Source: Prorocentrum cordatum
Taxonomy: Eukaryota; Sar; Dinophyceae; Prorocentrales; Prorocentraceae
DNA length: 62,000 bases
Reading direction: 5' to 3'
Assembly: GCA_963575745.1 (NCBI GenBank)
Contig: CAUYUJ010001381.1
Location: forward strand, 356,768-418,767
The translations under genes were made by a program, and so were the position numbers. Positions 51,658-61,330 of the stretch are shown here, piece after piece (the first letter of the stretch is position 1; every line of letters starts with the position of its first letter). The notes beneath the pieces were generated by a model, which worked only from the letters and a program-made list of their open reading frames with translations, searched no databases and had not been told where the DNA came from.

Positions 51658-53210
51658 ATGTGGGGCGAGGTAGAATCATCATGTGGAATGCAGTGCGTTG
51701 GACAAGCCAATCACGAGGGCATATGCGCATGTATGTACCACATTGGTGCACCCGCTGCAGCTACCGGTTCGCGCACACCTCGTTCGAGAGCACGTTCCCC
51801 GCACGGTAGACAGCCCCGCCATCCTCCCTCACCTCCACAGGATACAGAGAGGTCTAAGACACTCATTATGCGTTCGTGCCGCAGCAATTTTACGACTCGA
51901 GCTACAAAGTTTACAAGCATCCTGTCCGCCGTGTGCGAGGCGCACATAAGTGAGATCGGTTCTAATCCCGATACCCCCATCCCCGAGATGGATCAGGCAC
52001 AGCCGCTCCACCTCATCGGCTGGCCCATCGGCTGCGACGCCGAGTACGACCCGAACGCCATGGACGACGACCGCGTGGGCTTCACGTACCACGCTCAAAC
52101 TGGTCGTCCTCGTGATCCTGACGATGGGTACATATACATACATCAACGGCGCGCTGATCGCAGTGCAGATTTTGATCTCCGCGTACCCGACGAATCCACT
52201 ATTCGAGAAGTTGCCCGCTCTGCGTCCGCTGGCGTCAAGAGTTGGATCAGCGAAACTGGTGGAACAGTCGGCGGCGACGCCAACTACGAGTACAGTACGA
52301 TTACGGCTACACCATGGCTGTCTTTCATGAGGGCCATGTGCATGATCTCCAGCCTCTTCGCTCGTAATCAGTCTGTGCAAGAAAGTGTTCGTGGCTTACG
52401 TGATCATTTGATCGCAGTAATCCCAGGAGCACACCGCAAGTGTCCGCCAATGGACCTCACGACGGTGATATTGAAGACGGAGTGGATTTTGATTCACAAC
52501 GATTGGTCCAACATTGGCAGTGCAGTACTGGGACAATATGCCGAGGACAGCGTTCAGGATACAAAATACAATTATGGAAATGGTCTTTGTGCACCTTCTG
52601 ATGTATACAGCAATGGGTTGACAACTCCAAGCTATGCTCCTAAACTTGATCGTGGAAAGATCAAGTTACCCACACGCCCACCTGGCTTAGCCAGGACATC
52701 AGATACTGCGGGACACATCGGCCACGTTGTCGGAGATAATCTTGCCACCGAAATGAGGGCATTTTCCGACATTAACCAGACAAGCAAATTCCGCCGCAAG
52801 CTCAGTACATGGCTGACTGCACGCGGAGGCTTTGGAGGTATCGGATCATACTCCAAGACGGTGGCAACGCCATCCGATCACCCAGACGGCTGGCAGGCAC
52901 TACCAGAGTACGACGAAACCATGACGAGTAGTTATCGTTGGCAACTATACGACGAGGGATCTGTATTCATTGGCGAGGCCCCCACTGAGGTTGACCCTGG
53001 TCTTACTCCTGGTCCTGATATTGACTCACTCGAGCTTGAACAAGCAAAGTACAGCGCGTTGTGTGGTGGTCGGTTAGTTTCTACTCTTCTTTCAGACAAC
53101 GGGTGGTACTCACTCGTACAGGAAGACCTGGGACTTCTTGCATCATGCCTTCGGTCCATCAGGGCACGCATACAAATGGACCAACTTATACACCGATTCA
53201 ACATGGATTC
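51658..53210 (+). CDS. Copia B accessory ORF X, N-terminal part; unknown function
   Basis: ATG at 51658, seven bases after the RNase H stop; a short repeat (GCGAGGTAGAATCA) spans the junction. The N-terminus has a Cys/His cluster (CGMQCVGQANHEGICACMYH), then an Arg/Ser/Pro-rich part (TPRSRARSPHGRQPRHPPSP). About 450 residues of well-mixed, probably folded sequence follow (PLHLIGWPIGCDAEYDPN, TATPWLSFMRAMCMISSLF, DLTTVILKTEWILIHNDW, RGKIKLPTRPPGLARTSD). The frame stays open to 53532, but after about 53210 it turns Arg-rich and the adjacent frame takes over, so a frameshift is likely. I recognise no family. Confidence 0.6.
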
Positions 53211-55555
53211 TGCAGCCCAAGAAAGGGTCCAAGGCCGCCAAGCACAAGAAGTACCCAAGTCACGGCATCGACGAGCTCAACAGTCCACGGAAGCGAGACC
53301 ATCTCGCCAAAGTATCAGACGTTGGTCTAGTACCGTTATTTATGCCGTGCCTCAATCGCGCGGAATGCAAGGGTGGCGCTACCCTCGAGCACTTGTCGAC
53401 CATCATCCGCGACGACATCATGGTGTGGGCAGTCTCCTTTGGCAATTACAAAGAATGGTTCAAACAGAACGACGCGCCGATTGGCCAATATGGCATTCAA
53501 GTGCCAGAGGCTGGTGGAGACACCCGCTGTGATATGGCAGAGCTCCGTGAACAGCGCACGCAGACACAGGAGAGTCGTACCACAGCTATTCTCAACAACC
53601 AGTGCGAGTCCACCCTCGAGCAGCGCAACATGATCAAGATGATCCGCGAGGCCAGAGGCCTGATGTTATACAGCGGCAATGCCTCTATCAAAAAGTGGCG
53701 TGAATTAAACGAGGTCATCTGGGAATATTGGGCCAATGATTTTCCTGCATACGTGGAACAAAGGCACTATTGCAGAGGCCTCAATGCCATGGTGGTATGG
53801 AGCGCGAACGACATCGCATGTGCCAACCACGGACATAATACCGTGGACATGCGTCGACACGAGGATCGCGCACCTACACCTGTGCGCGAGCTCCAGAAGA
53901 TGGAATGCGAGGGCGGCGTCCCGACGCTTATGCCAGTACACGTACAAGTGGATGTATCACGCTTTGTTGATGTGATGCAGTACTTCCGTTGCCCTGCGGT
54001 TATGGGGCCATGCAAAGCAGCGCAATGGGGCGTGCATCCGAACTTCGATTACCACACGGACGATTTGGTCAAGACGATGCAAAATCGTGGTTTTACAGTT
54101 GTTCCATCAGACCACTGGGTAGAAGCGTACGATAGAATTACGCCTCAGGCTTGGCACGCAAAACAGAACAATCACACCATGGCGATGTTTACGACACAGT
54201 TCTGTGACGCAGTATGCTATCGTAATTTCTGTGCTTTGATCCAGTCACTGCCTTCTCAGCCGTACCCGTTCACACCTCCCATCATGACTCCCGTCACGGA
54301 CGAGCAGGCCTGCAGACAGGCCAAAGAGATCATGGAGGCTCTTGACTCTAGAGAGAGGATCACAAACGAATGGAAGAGAGATCTCAGCCTCACGACGCTG
54401 ATGACACAGACAGCAGGCGAGATGGCTCACTGTGCTTGGATGGCATCATGTGCCGATGGTACGCTGCCGGCATCACTGCCTGCTACCGCAGGTGACCCAA
54501 GCATGCCTATTCTTGGAATCCCGACACAGCCACCAGCACTTGATCCTCGCGAGCCGAACAAGGCTATTCCTCAGACCGATCCATTTGGTCCTGCATATGA
54601 CGAGTTATTCAGTTCCCTCTTACTGCTGATCAACGACTACCCTGGGGCATGGGCATCCTGGGATTCAGTCGAGAAGCAAGAGCTCCTCCACCCCACGATC
54701 ATTAAAACAGTTGAAGATGCACATGCTGTTACTTGGGTTGTGTTTGAGCAGTTTCTACAGCAGATTACCGATTTGGACGGAGACGATGAGGCGACAAAAT
54801 CACGACTCATTGCAGAAGGCAACAGGTTGAACGCCCACCGTGTAGGCCCTGCTGCCGAGAACCAACAGACCATCGAAGCACGCAAAACATTCTTCACACA
54901 GAATGCATTGGATCGAGTGGCATTGGGACACGATCCTGATGTTCCGACTGCCGTATGGCGCGCGGCGGTTGAGGCGGACCAGCCAGCGCCACCAGGCCCA
55001 TTGCCTGAGCCACTGCAGCCTGGCCCGCAACCGATTGCCGTGCCAGAGCCATCAACGCCTGGCCCGCTCCCAAACCGCACGCCAGCAGACCAATCGCCAG
55101 CAGAACAGCTCCCGAAAGCCGAGACAGTCCCGATCCCCGACGACGGCACTGACTTAGATGCGATGGAGCTGGAGGCAACTCCTGCCGACGACGACCCTTC
55201 TCCATACACGGTGAATTTATTGTCGTGGCAGGACAGCTGCGAGCGTTCCATGTGCGAGGACATCAGCCAGGTCGGGATGTTCGACAACGCATGCACTATT
55301 CGAGAGTACAAGCTTCAAGCAGGCATCGTGGATGACCATCCGTACGTTTCTCCTGCATTGCGGGGTACATCCGCGACCAATGGATTTGCTTGCCTGCAGA
55401 ATGAGGAATGGTTCGATCAATTGCAACACGACGATTGTGTGATTGCTCATGCTCCCGATGTTGCACAATCTGGTTGTTTTCCAGAATGGAAGTGGATATC
55501 GTTACCACATTACGACGATATGCGTTATGGTCCTGAACTACTTGATGAGTGGCTC
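53211..55555 (+). CDS. Copia B accessory ORF X, middle part; unknown function
   Basis: Part of a 1,028-codon open frame (53138-56224), the longest in the window. Protein-like throughout: DHLAKVSDVGLVPLFMPCLN, STIIRDDIMVWAVSFGNYK, EQRNMIKMIREARGLMLY, HVQVDVSRFVDVMQYFRC, GFTVVPSDHWVEAYDRITP. A Pro-rich hinge (PAPPGPLPEPLQPGPQPIAV, about 54980-55140) separates this from the Tpt1-like domain. No membrane segments, so it does not look like a retroviral envelope protein. No named domain recognised. Confidence 0.6.
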
Positions 55556-56405
55556 GGAGATCCGAAATACATGAGCAGAGACATCACGACGATGTTGCGC
55601 CACGAGATCCACTACAAGAAGTTCCACATCAATCAATTTCACGATCGACGTATCAACATATGGCCGAAGACAACGGATCGTGAGCGGAAGATCCCAAGTA
55701 ATCGGAAATCCTTTCAGGATATGGTCCAATGGAAATTCCGTGGTCATAAAAACCACAACGGACCATCCACCGATGCGGCCATGACGCACTTCAAAAAGGA
55801 TGGTGAGAAAGATGGGTATCCCGATTGGAATGATTACTACCCGATCTTCATCATTCGTGCGTTCCAGAAACATATTGACCCGCAGAAGAATCGGATCGAG
55901 ATATACGCCAAACCAATCCCCGAAGGAGGCGACCCCAGCTGTTTCGATTGGAACAGCGTTATTGCCATTCGATGTGTTGGAGGCCACAGTTGCGTCAATC
56001 CACTTTCCAAACCATGGAACATGGGCTGGGAGAGCCTACAATGGACAGACGTGAAATACCTCCACCATGGCGCGACATTCCGCGCTTGGCGCAACATTCT
56101 CAAGACAGGGATCATTCCCGGCTATATCGATCCATCTTCTTCAGAGAGACGAGTATCATCAACCATCACCACGCACGGAGGCAAGCTTCAGTTCCAGCAC
56201 ATATATAGACAATGTCCAGAATAATCCCCGCACCTCGGTACAGTCATACAAGTTCAATCACTACAAGAACGAGGTCGAGCTGGTGATCAACATGGAGATT
56301 GCCACAAAAGCTGGTTGCAGATTTTGGTTGGGCGCTCAAGGCGCTATTATGACAGAAGACGTGGTTCCCGCAGCGGCAGTCATCGCAATTCGCCGTCTCC
56401 AACCA
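55556..56405 (+). pseudogene. Tpt1/KptA-like RNA 2'-phosphotransferase domain within copia B ORF X
   Basis: Motifs follow the Tpt1/KptA family in order. SRDITTMLRHEIH (S-K-x-L-x-x-x-L-R-H) is at about 55573-55610. DPQKNRIEIYAK (D-x-K-x-R-F-x-L) is at about 55879. VIAIRCVGGHSC (I-R-A-x-Q-G-H-S) is at about 55960-55990. YLHHGATFRAWRNILKTGI (H-G-T-x-x-x-x-x-x-x-I-x-x-x-G-L) is at about 56057. After a 1-base frame change near 56205 comes NEVELVINMEIATKAGCRFW and GAIMTEDVVPAAAVIAI, matching the conserved strand, A-x-x-x-G-x-x-F and the N-G-x-x-x-T end. The family removes an RNA 2'-phosphate (tRNA splicing) using NAD+. The Arg and His of LRH and GHS are kept; HGT is HGA. Activity is uncertain, and the frame change must be verified. 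Confidence 0.7.
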
Positions 56406-57560
56406 CGCCACGCGCACGGCCAGCAGATATGGCCGGAGGGCCCGGCCTGGGACTATCCGCCATTGGCCGCGAGACAACCATTGAGCAAATGCGAAATTTG
56501 TGCCGTTCTTCCTGGGCAGGAGTTCATCGATAACCCTCCTGGGATTACACCAGCTGACACGGATCGCGACATTGATCAGCAGCCATGGACGCCATCAGCA
56601 TCAGCTTCTTCGGCTCAGCGACCGATTGCTCCTCAGCTGGGGGCAACCCCTGCTGGCCGCATATCTGACGCCGACGCCTTGGACGAACAAATGGTCCGCG
56701 CTATGATCAACAATTGCGAGCACAATACAGAAGATAAAGAATGGTTGATCGCTATGTCATACTGCCGAGAGGCTCTTCGGCCCATCACGTCAAATATTAC
56801 ACAGAAAGATTGGAATCGTCGGCCTATATTTAATGATGTTCGCATGGGGGACTTCATTGTCACTAAGAATTGGGGATCTACCAATTGTTATCATTATGAC
56901 AATCGCTACCCCAAGGGCAATCACAACACCAAGGTCCTCATGAACAAGGGCCACATATACGGCCCAATCTTTCATTTCTGAGTATTTGACAAGTTCTTTG
57001 CGGTAGAAATACCTATCCTCAACAACGGTTTACGATGGGTAAACATATGGTACAACGACAAAAGCATGCCACTCAAGGGTGTTGTCTTCGCTTTGCCAGT
57101 ACGTGCCGACATCGATCCAAGAGATATGAATGCTGCGCTGGAAGGACCATCCTCATGCCGCGACAAAATACATCAGCATAAAACATATGATGATCTACCA
57201 TATCTCGGAATGCCGAGCATTTATAAGCCACGTATCCCACGTACGCCGACCAGACGGCCCGCTCCTCGGACACCCGATCCCGAAGAGCTGATGGCCACAC
57301 CTGCCGAGGATACTGCTCCCGCGGACGATGGGCCCCAACAAAAGGCAGGCCAATCTGCTGACCCTCTGGTTACCGTCATTGTGGATATATCAAACATCCC
57401 ACTCACTGCCGAGGAGAAAGCAGCAAATGACAACACGAGAGCAGATTTATCAGCAGAGATCCAAGCAGATGAGCACGTCGACGCGCGCATCCTCGACAAT
57501 ATTATCGACCGACCCGCCAGGAGACTTCCTCGACCACCCCGACTACGACCCAGAGGAGGA
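56406..57560 (+). pseudogene. Copia B accessory ORF X, part after the Tpt1-like domain
   Basis: Frame 56067-56981 continues past a TGA (56979) in the same frame to 57587. Segments: QPLSKCEICAVLPGQEFID, EQMVRAMINNCEHNTEDKE, WNRRPIFNDVRMGDFIVTKN, and after the TGA VFDKFFAVEIPILNNGLRW, MPLKGVVFALPVRADIDP. It then becomes Pro/Ala-rich (PRTPTRRPAPRTPDPEEL). Protein-like on both sides of the stop, so the TGA looks like a recent loss or a sequence error. No family recognised. Confidence 0.5.
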
Positions 57561-58648
57561 CTCAAAATGGATCAAACAATCATATGACCACCGTATATAC
57601 CGCTGGACATCGCAGTTGTTGGTGGGCTCACCTATGATAAAGGTGAAACAAATCATTGAGGTGCACACTGGCGCGGACAAGTTTGTGGTGGATAAAGCAC
57701 AGTCATACTTACGATTTGAGATTCAATTTGGATCCAAAACATGGAACGCATATACATACTATTTGGATTACAATCATACCCACAAATGGGCACGTGACTT
57801 ACCGATTTGCAGTGCAGATCGCTTCTTCAAAAAGTTGGTACACTACCTGGACCCAGAGGTCATTGAGGAGTCGACTACAGGCGTCTTCCAATGGATCTCT
57901 AAAGTGTATCAAATCATATTGCTGGACAGTATTGGGGGAGCTACGTGATTTCACAAAATATGCTACTCATCAGGACCATCCTGCACTCAAGACGTTGCGT
58001 GATCTGTTTACACATTTCATCCAGACATTCGGCAATCCAGGCTTCCCCGTATGGACGGAGCTGGTGGAAACACCTGCCACGCCACGTGACCCAGGCGCGA
58101 GGCAGGACATTCCCCAGGATCCAGGCAGCGTTGCATCCGCAGCTCCAGATCAAGAAACCATGGTACTGATCATAGCCCAGCAGAAGGGAATCGACCGCGA
58201 GGAGGGTGACAACGAGTCCGCCTTGCAGGAAGAGGCTAGCCGTATCCGTACAGAAAACGTATGCCATGGTGATACTGACGACGCGGACAACGACAATACC
58301 GAGCGCGTAGGACTGCCAGGGGAAAGATTGTCTAGGATCGAGATCGAGGGAATGAGCAGATCGATCGCTTTCCGTCCGACCGCCGAGATCAACCGCGATG
58401 CCATCGATCGGATCGGCCGCAGTCTTGCTCGTGGTCGGGACACTCGCTGGGGGCCACGTGAGCACCTCACGATTGACGGAGCCCCAGAAGATATTCAGCA
58501 TGATATCGCGCGATGTCGGAATTGCGGTCGCATCTTGTCCCTAGGGATCGTTACAGATGAAGGTACCGTTTGTGACATCTGCTGGCAGTACACTGTTGCC
58601 GTAGGTGCTACGGGTAAAAGCACCGCTGTCGAGAGCGACCTGGCATAA
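57500..58648 (+). pseudogene. Copia B accessory ORF X, C-terminal part with a zinc ribbon
   Basis: From about 57515 the protein-like frame is that of 57328-57948 (DFLDHPDYDPEEDSKWIKQ, DKFVVDKAQSYLRFEIQF, DRFFKKLVHYLDPEVIEES). Near 57940, at GGGGGA, it moves to the frame of 57656-58648 (DFTKYATHQDHPALKTLRDL, NPGFPVWTELVETP). An acidic stretch follows, and at 58516-58587 a zinc ribbon, C-x2-C-x15-C-x2-C (CRNCGRIL ... VCDICW). Stop TAA at 58646. Zinc ribbons of this kind often bind nucleic acid or proteins; the role here is unknown. Confidence 0.55.
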
Positions 58649-58730
58649 CTCCAGAAGCTGACCCACTGGATCAAGACGACGCTCTCCCAGGAGGACATCA
58701 CGAGGGACATGAGACGGAGCGCAGGTCACC

Positions 58731-58952
58731 ATGATGGGCAAGCGCTCCGTTCCAGGCAATGAGAAAGACGTGCTGAGGAGAATGGCCAATTCCGCTAGGA
58801 AGAGGTATGAGAAGTGGGTCGCCTCTGGCTCCCCTCCTGCACACATGTGCAGATTGATGGGCGAGCGTGAGGACGACAGACCTCTATACCATCCCTTTGC
58901 CAACCTCATTCAGCGCTTTCTCAATGATTTGAAGTTCTCCACCACCAAATGA
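58731..58952 (+). CDS. Copia B small ORF Y1, 73 residues
   Basis: ATG at 58731 to TGA at 58950, which overlaps the ATG of Y2 at 58949 (ATGA). Basic, helical (NEKDVLRRMANSARKRYEKW, FANLIQRFLNDLKF). No family recognised. The overlap with Y2 supports it as a coding unit. Confidence 0.45.
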   Translation: MMGKRSVPGNEKDVLRRMANSARKRYEKWVASGSPPAHMCRLMGEREDDRPLYHPFANLIQRFLNDLKFSTTK

Positions 58953-59239
58953 CAGGCGCTCGTGTCAATAAAGGCAAGAACGCCTATGCCATTGAGGACA
59001 TGCGCGACGCCTGTGAAATCCTCGAAACCAGCATCAGGACTGGCCAAGCTGGTCGGAAGAAGTGGTGGTTGAACGCAGGCAGACCCGAAGCACGCGGCAG
59101 GCACGCGGACTTGTCGCGATTGCCCTTCCCAGAGGGGATGGCACCCGTGAGAGAGTCACGCAGCGCAAGCTTGCCACGCTTGCTTATGTTGAACCCGCCT
59201 TGGGTTCCACTGACCAGAGGGGGGTTGATTCAGGGATGA
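58949..59239 (+). CDS. Copia B small ORF Y2, 96 residues
   Basis: ATG 58949 within the Y1 stop; TGA 59237 overlaps the ATG of Y3 at 59236 (again ATGA). The first half is helical (AYAIEDMRDACEILETSI), the second half basic and Pro-rich. Unknown function. Confidence 0.45.
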   Translation: MTGARVNKGKNAYAIEDMRDACEILETSIRTGQAGRKKWWLNAGRPEARGRHADLSRLPFPEGMAPVRESRSASLPRLLMLNPPWVPLTRGGLIQG

Positions 59240-59739
59240 GAACCGGTCCGATCGAACCTGACACGTACTCCCAACACTCTGATGATGCCATGGAGCCGCG
59301 CATGCCGCGGCACCCGCCGCCGCCGCCGCGCCCTGCTCCTGGCGACGCTGCAGGGTCCAGCGCCTCTGGCGCGCAGGACTACATGCCCGCGGGGCCGCGC
59401 GGCACTGCAGCGCAGCGGCAGGACAGCGACGACAGTCGCAGACCTGCGACACCTCACCGCGCCAAGAGGGCGCGCACGACGGAGGACTACGCTACATGGT
59501 GGCGCGACTACCTGGAGGACAGCCAGTGGGGCCCCAGATACTGGAGCTCCTACATCAAATGCTGGATATACATCACGGACAACAACGACGAGTTCGTATA
59601 CGTCCGCGACATCCAGTACAATGAGTGGTTCCGCCACTGGATCCCGAGGACTCCTTGGGAGACCTTCAAGACGAGCTACGTGTCGCACGATGGCCACGGG
59701 ATGTGGGACCGCAGGTTCTACGAGAGGGGCGACGCGTAG
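59236..59739 (+). CDS. Copia B small ORF Y3, 167 residues
   Basis: ATG 59236 overlapping the Y2 stop; TAG at 59737. The N-terminal half is disordered (MPRHPPPPPRPAPGDAAG, then Ser/Asp/Arg). The C-terminal half is compact and rich in Trp and Tyr (TTEDYATWWRDYLEDSQWG, RYWSSYIKCWIYITDNNDE, YVRDIQYNEWFRHWIPRTPW). The frame is open upstream to 59062 without an ATG. No family recognised; the aromatic C-terminal half looks like a real folded domain. Confidence 0.5.
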   Translation: MRTGPIEPDTYSQHSDDAMEPRMPRHPPPPPRPAPGDAAGSSASGAQDYMPAGPRGTAAQRQDSDDSRRPATPHRAKRARTTEDYATWWRDYLEDSQWGPRYWSSYIKCWIYITDNNDEFVYVRDIQYNEWFRHWIPRTPWETFKTSYVSHDGHGMWDRRFYERGDA

Positions 59740-60440
59740 TAGAGTCGGCCGCCAGGCCCACCGCTCGAAAGGCTTGAACTTCATCGTTATACAAGTTCGC
59801 CTTGAGCGGTGGCTATTATATTCTTTTAGGCCACTTCACTATCCAAGACAAGTGGCCACACACACATATTCTTGCGATAACCAAGGCAGCCTCCTAAGGA
59901 GCAACGCCAACGGGAGTCGCCAAATACAGAACTCATACATATGCAACCTTTTCGTGTTTATCAACAGGACTTTGCGTCTGGCCAGACATTTGCTTTGATA
60001 TTTAGACGTGTTTCTACACACGATCGCGTTCATCAACACGACCTCGGAATGCATGTTTTGTTCGTTTACTCTTTTAGACTTTGCTTACATTGCGTTGATA
60101 ATGATCTGACGCCCAGCTCTCGACAGAGAGCTGGTGGCAACACCTGCCCCGCTTAGGCGCGGCAGCTTCTGATGTTGCTTCTACTGGCTCAGATCCTCTT
60201 TCTCCGCCCACCCGTGTCTCATTCTTCTCCGCCCTCGAGTGCCGAAGCGTTTTTGGGGGGCGCACCGAGGGGGCACCAAAGCGTGCTTGGCGAAGAAATC
60301 GGGGCCCTGGGTGTTCCTTCTTACCTTACCTTGCAGCTGAGGCTATAGAGATTTGCGCTCAGCTGCCTGACAGACTTGAGGATTGAAGGAGTAAAAGGGT
60401 GACGGATTCTTTTCCTCTGTTCCCGAGTCCTACCCTCACG
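59740..60440. other. Copia B non-coding 3' region
   Basis: No ORF of note. Short direct and palindromic pieces only. This is the 3' leader between the last ORF and the polypurine tract. Confidence 0.6.
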
Positions 60441-60461
60441 GGCGGGATTCGGGACGGGGGG
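60441..60461 (+). promoter_or_regulatory. Likely polypurine tract of copia B
   Basis: GGCGGGATTCGGGACGGGGG ending directly at the TG of the 3' LTR. G-rich with few pyrimidines, in the position of the plus-strand primer. Confidence 0.7.
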
Positions 60462-60658
60462 TGTGAATAGAACCCGTGTACTACCCTCATATATACTCCT
60501 TATCCTCACCTCTCCTGCGCCTGGCCGTTTGGGCTCAGGTATTGGGACAGATCGATCAGACCTTTGATCGTGCAGGAGGGAAAGACATCCATCTATCCCT
60601 CCTTCCCTCTACCAACGGATCAGGGGTTCTGTGCCCTTGTACTTCAACCCCATTCACA
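60462..60658 (+). repeat. Copia B 3' LTR (197 bp, uninterrupted)
   Basis: Starts TGTGAATAG, ends CCCATTCACA, and contains the intact CTCATATATACTCC that is the pre-insertion form of the YR-element target in the 5' LTR. Two differences from the 5' LTR. Confidence 0.95.
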
Positions 60659-60663
60659 TACAG
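60659..60663. other. Target-site duplication of copia B, right
   Basis: TACAG, identical to 35370-35374. Confidence 0.9.
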
Positions 60664-61330
60664 GAGGTCATGGCCGTCGCGCGCTCCGTCGTCGAGCGCG
60701 CCCGCAATTTGCTCGCCGACCGAGTCGCTACTGCGTCTGTGCCGCAGCATCACCAGCATTGATGGCTCTGCGAGGGCTTCGTGCGTAACGGGGCAACATG
60801 GTCTGCCAGGCGCTTGCCTGCTTCCCTGATCTTCAACAGTTTCTGCATTGGACGCACTATTGCGCCGCGATCTGTCTGGCTCATGCGCACTGGCGCAAGA
60901 TCTACACGCGCAGAAATTAGCGAAGGAGGAGGGGGAGACAGAGAGCGATCATAACGTGACTGATGACGCCACGAAATCCGCCCAGGCCAATGTCAGGAGG
61001 AATCCGGAGCTATGGAGGACATTTCGACGGGGGACTTATCTCGCCGCTGCTCTAGACGGGCGAGGGCGTCCATGTGCTACCCCCGAGCAGTCGGCCAGCG
61101 ATCTTGCTGAATACTTGGGTCGAGTCTGTGCCTCGCTGCCGGAGGACCGCTCGCGTTGGGCCGAAATCCTGAGACATGTTCAAAGTGTTCTCGGGGGCCT
61201 CGACATCTCCTGGGCCGTGGAGCATGCAGATTTCTATAACGCACAATGCCCGGCCCTGTTGGCGCCCCATGCGCTTGCTGACGAATTGGAGACTCGCCGC
61301 GGTATCGGTATCAATTTTATCTAGAGGTTG
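60664..61330 (+). pseudogene. LINE-2 remnant, continuation after copia B
   Basis: The reading from before the insertion resumes (EVMAVARSVVERARNLLADR). Later pieces in other frames include YLGRVCASLPEDRSRWAEIL and LETRRGIGINF, interrupted by several stops. It probably belongs to the region between endonuclease and RT; no RT motif is seen before the window ends. Confidence 0.5.

Larger units (their letters stand above)
35375..60658 (+). mobile_element. Copia B: giant (~18.1 kb) Ty1/copia retrotransposon, split by a YR element
   Basis: Two near-identical 197-bp LTRs (two differences) with perfect TGTGAAT/ATTCACA ends and the 5-bp duplication TACAG define the element. The 5' LTR is divided by a 7.2-kb YR retrotransposon; without it the element is about 18.1 kb. 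Internal order: primer-binding site, gag (42.8-46.4 kb), protease-integrase (46.5-48.2), linker, RT (49.0-50.0), RNase H (50.0-51.65), then about 8 kb of further ORFs including a Tpt1-like domain, a 0.7-kb non-coding part, a polypurine tract and the 3' LTR. Copia elements are usually around 5-10 kb, so the 3' module is the remarkable part. At least four in-frame stops and several frameshifts are present in spite of the young LTRs. Confidence 0.9.

Noticed and set aside
51658-56224. ORF X as a retroviral envelope gene
   Set aside because: The position suggests env, but there is no signal peptide, no transmembrane segment and no furin-like pattern. A Tpt1-like domain lies in it instead.
42614-60658. 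The 165-bp direct repeats at 42.6 and 60.5 kb as LTRs of a separate 18-kb element starting at 42614
   Set aside because: The repeat at 60.5 kb extends 31 bp further left, and that extension is found at 35375-35407 with the matching TACAG. So the LTR is split by the YR element rather than starting at 42614.
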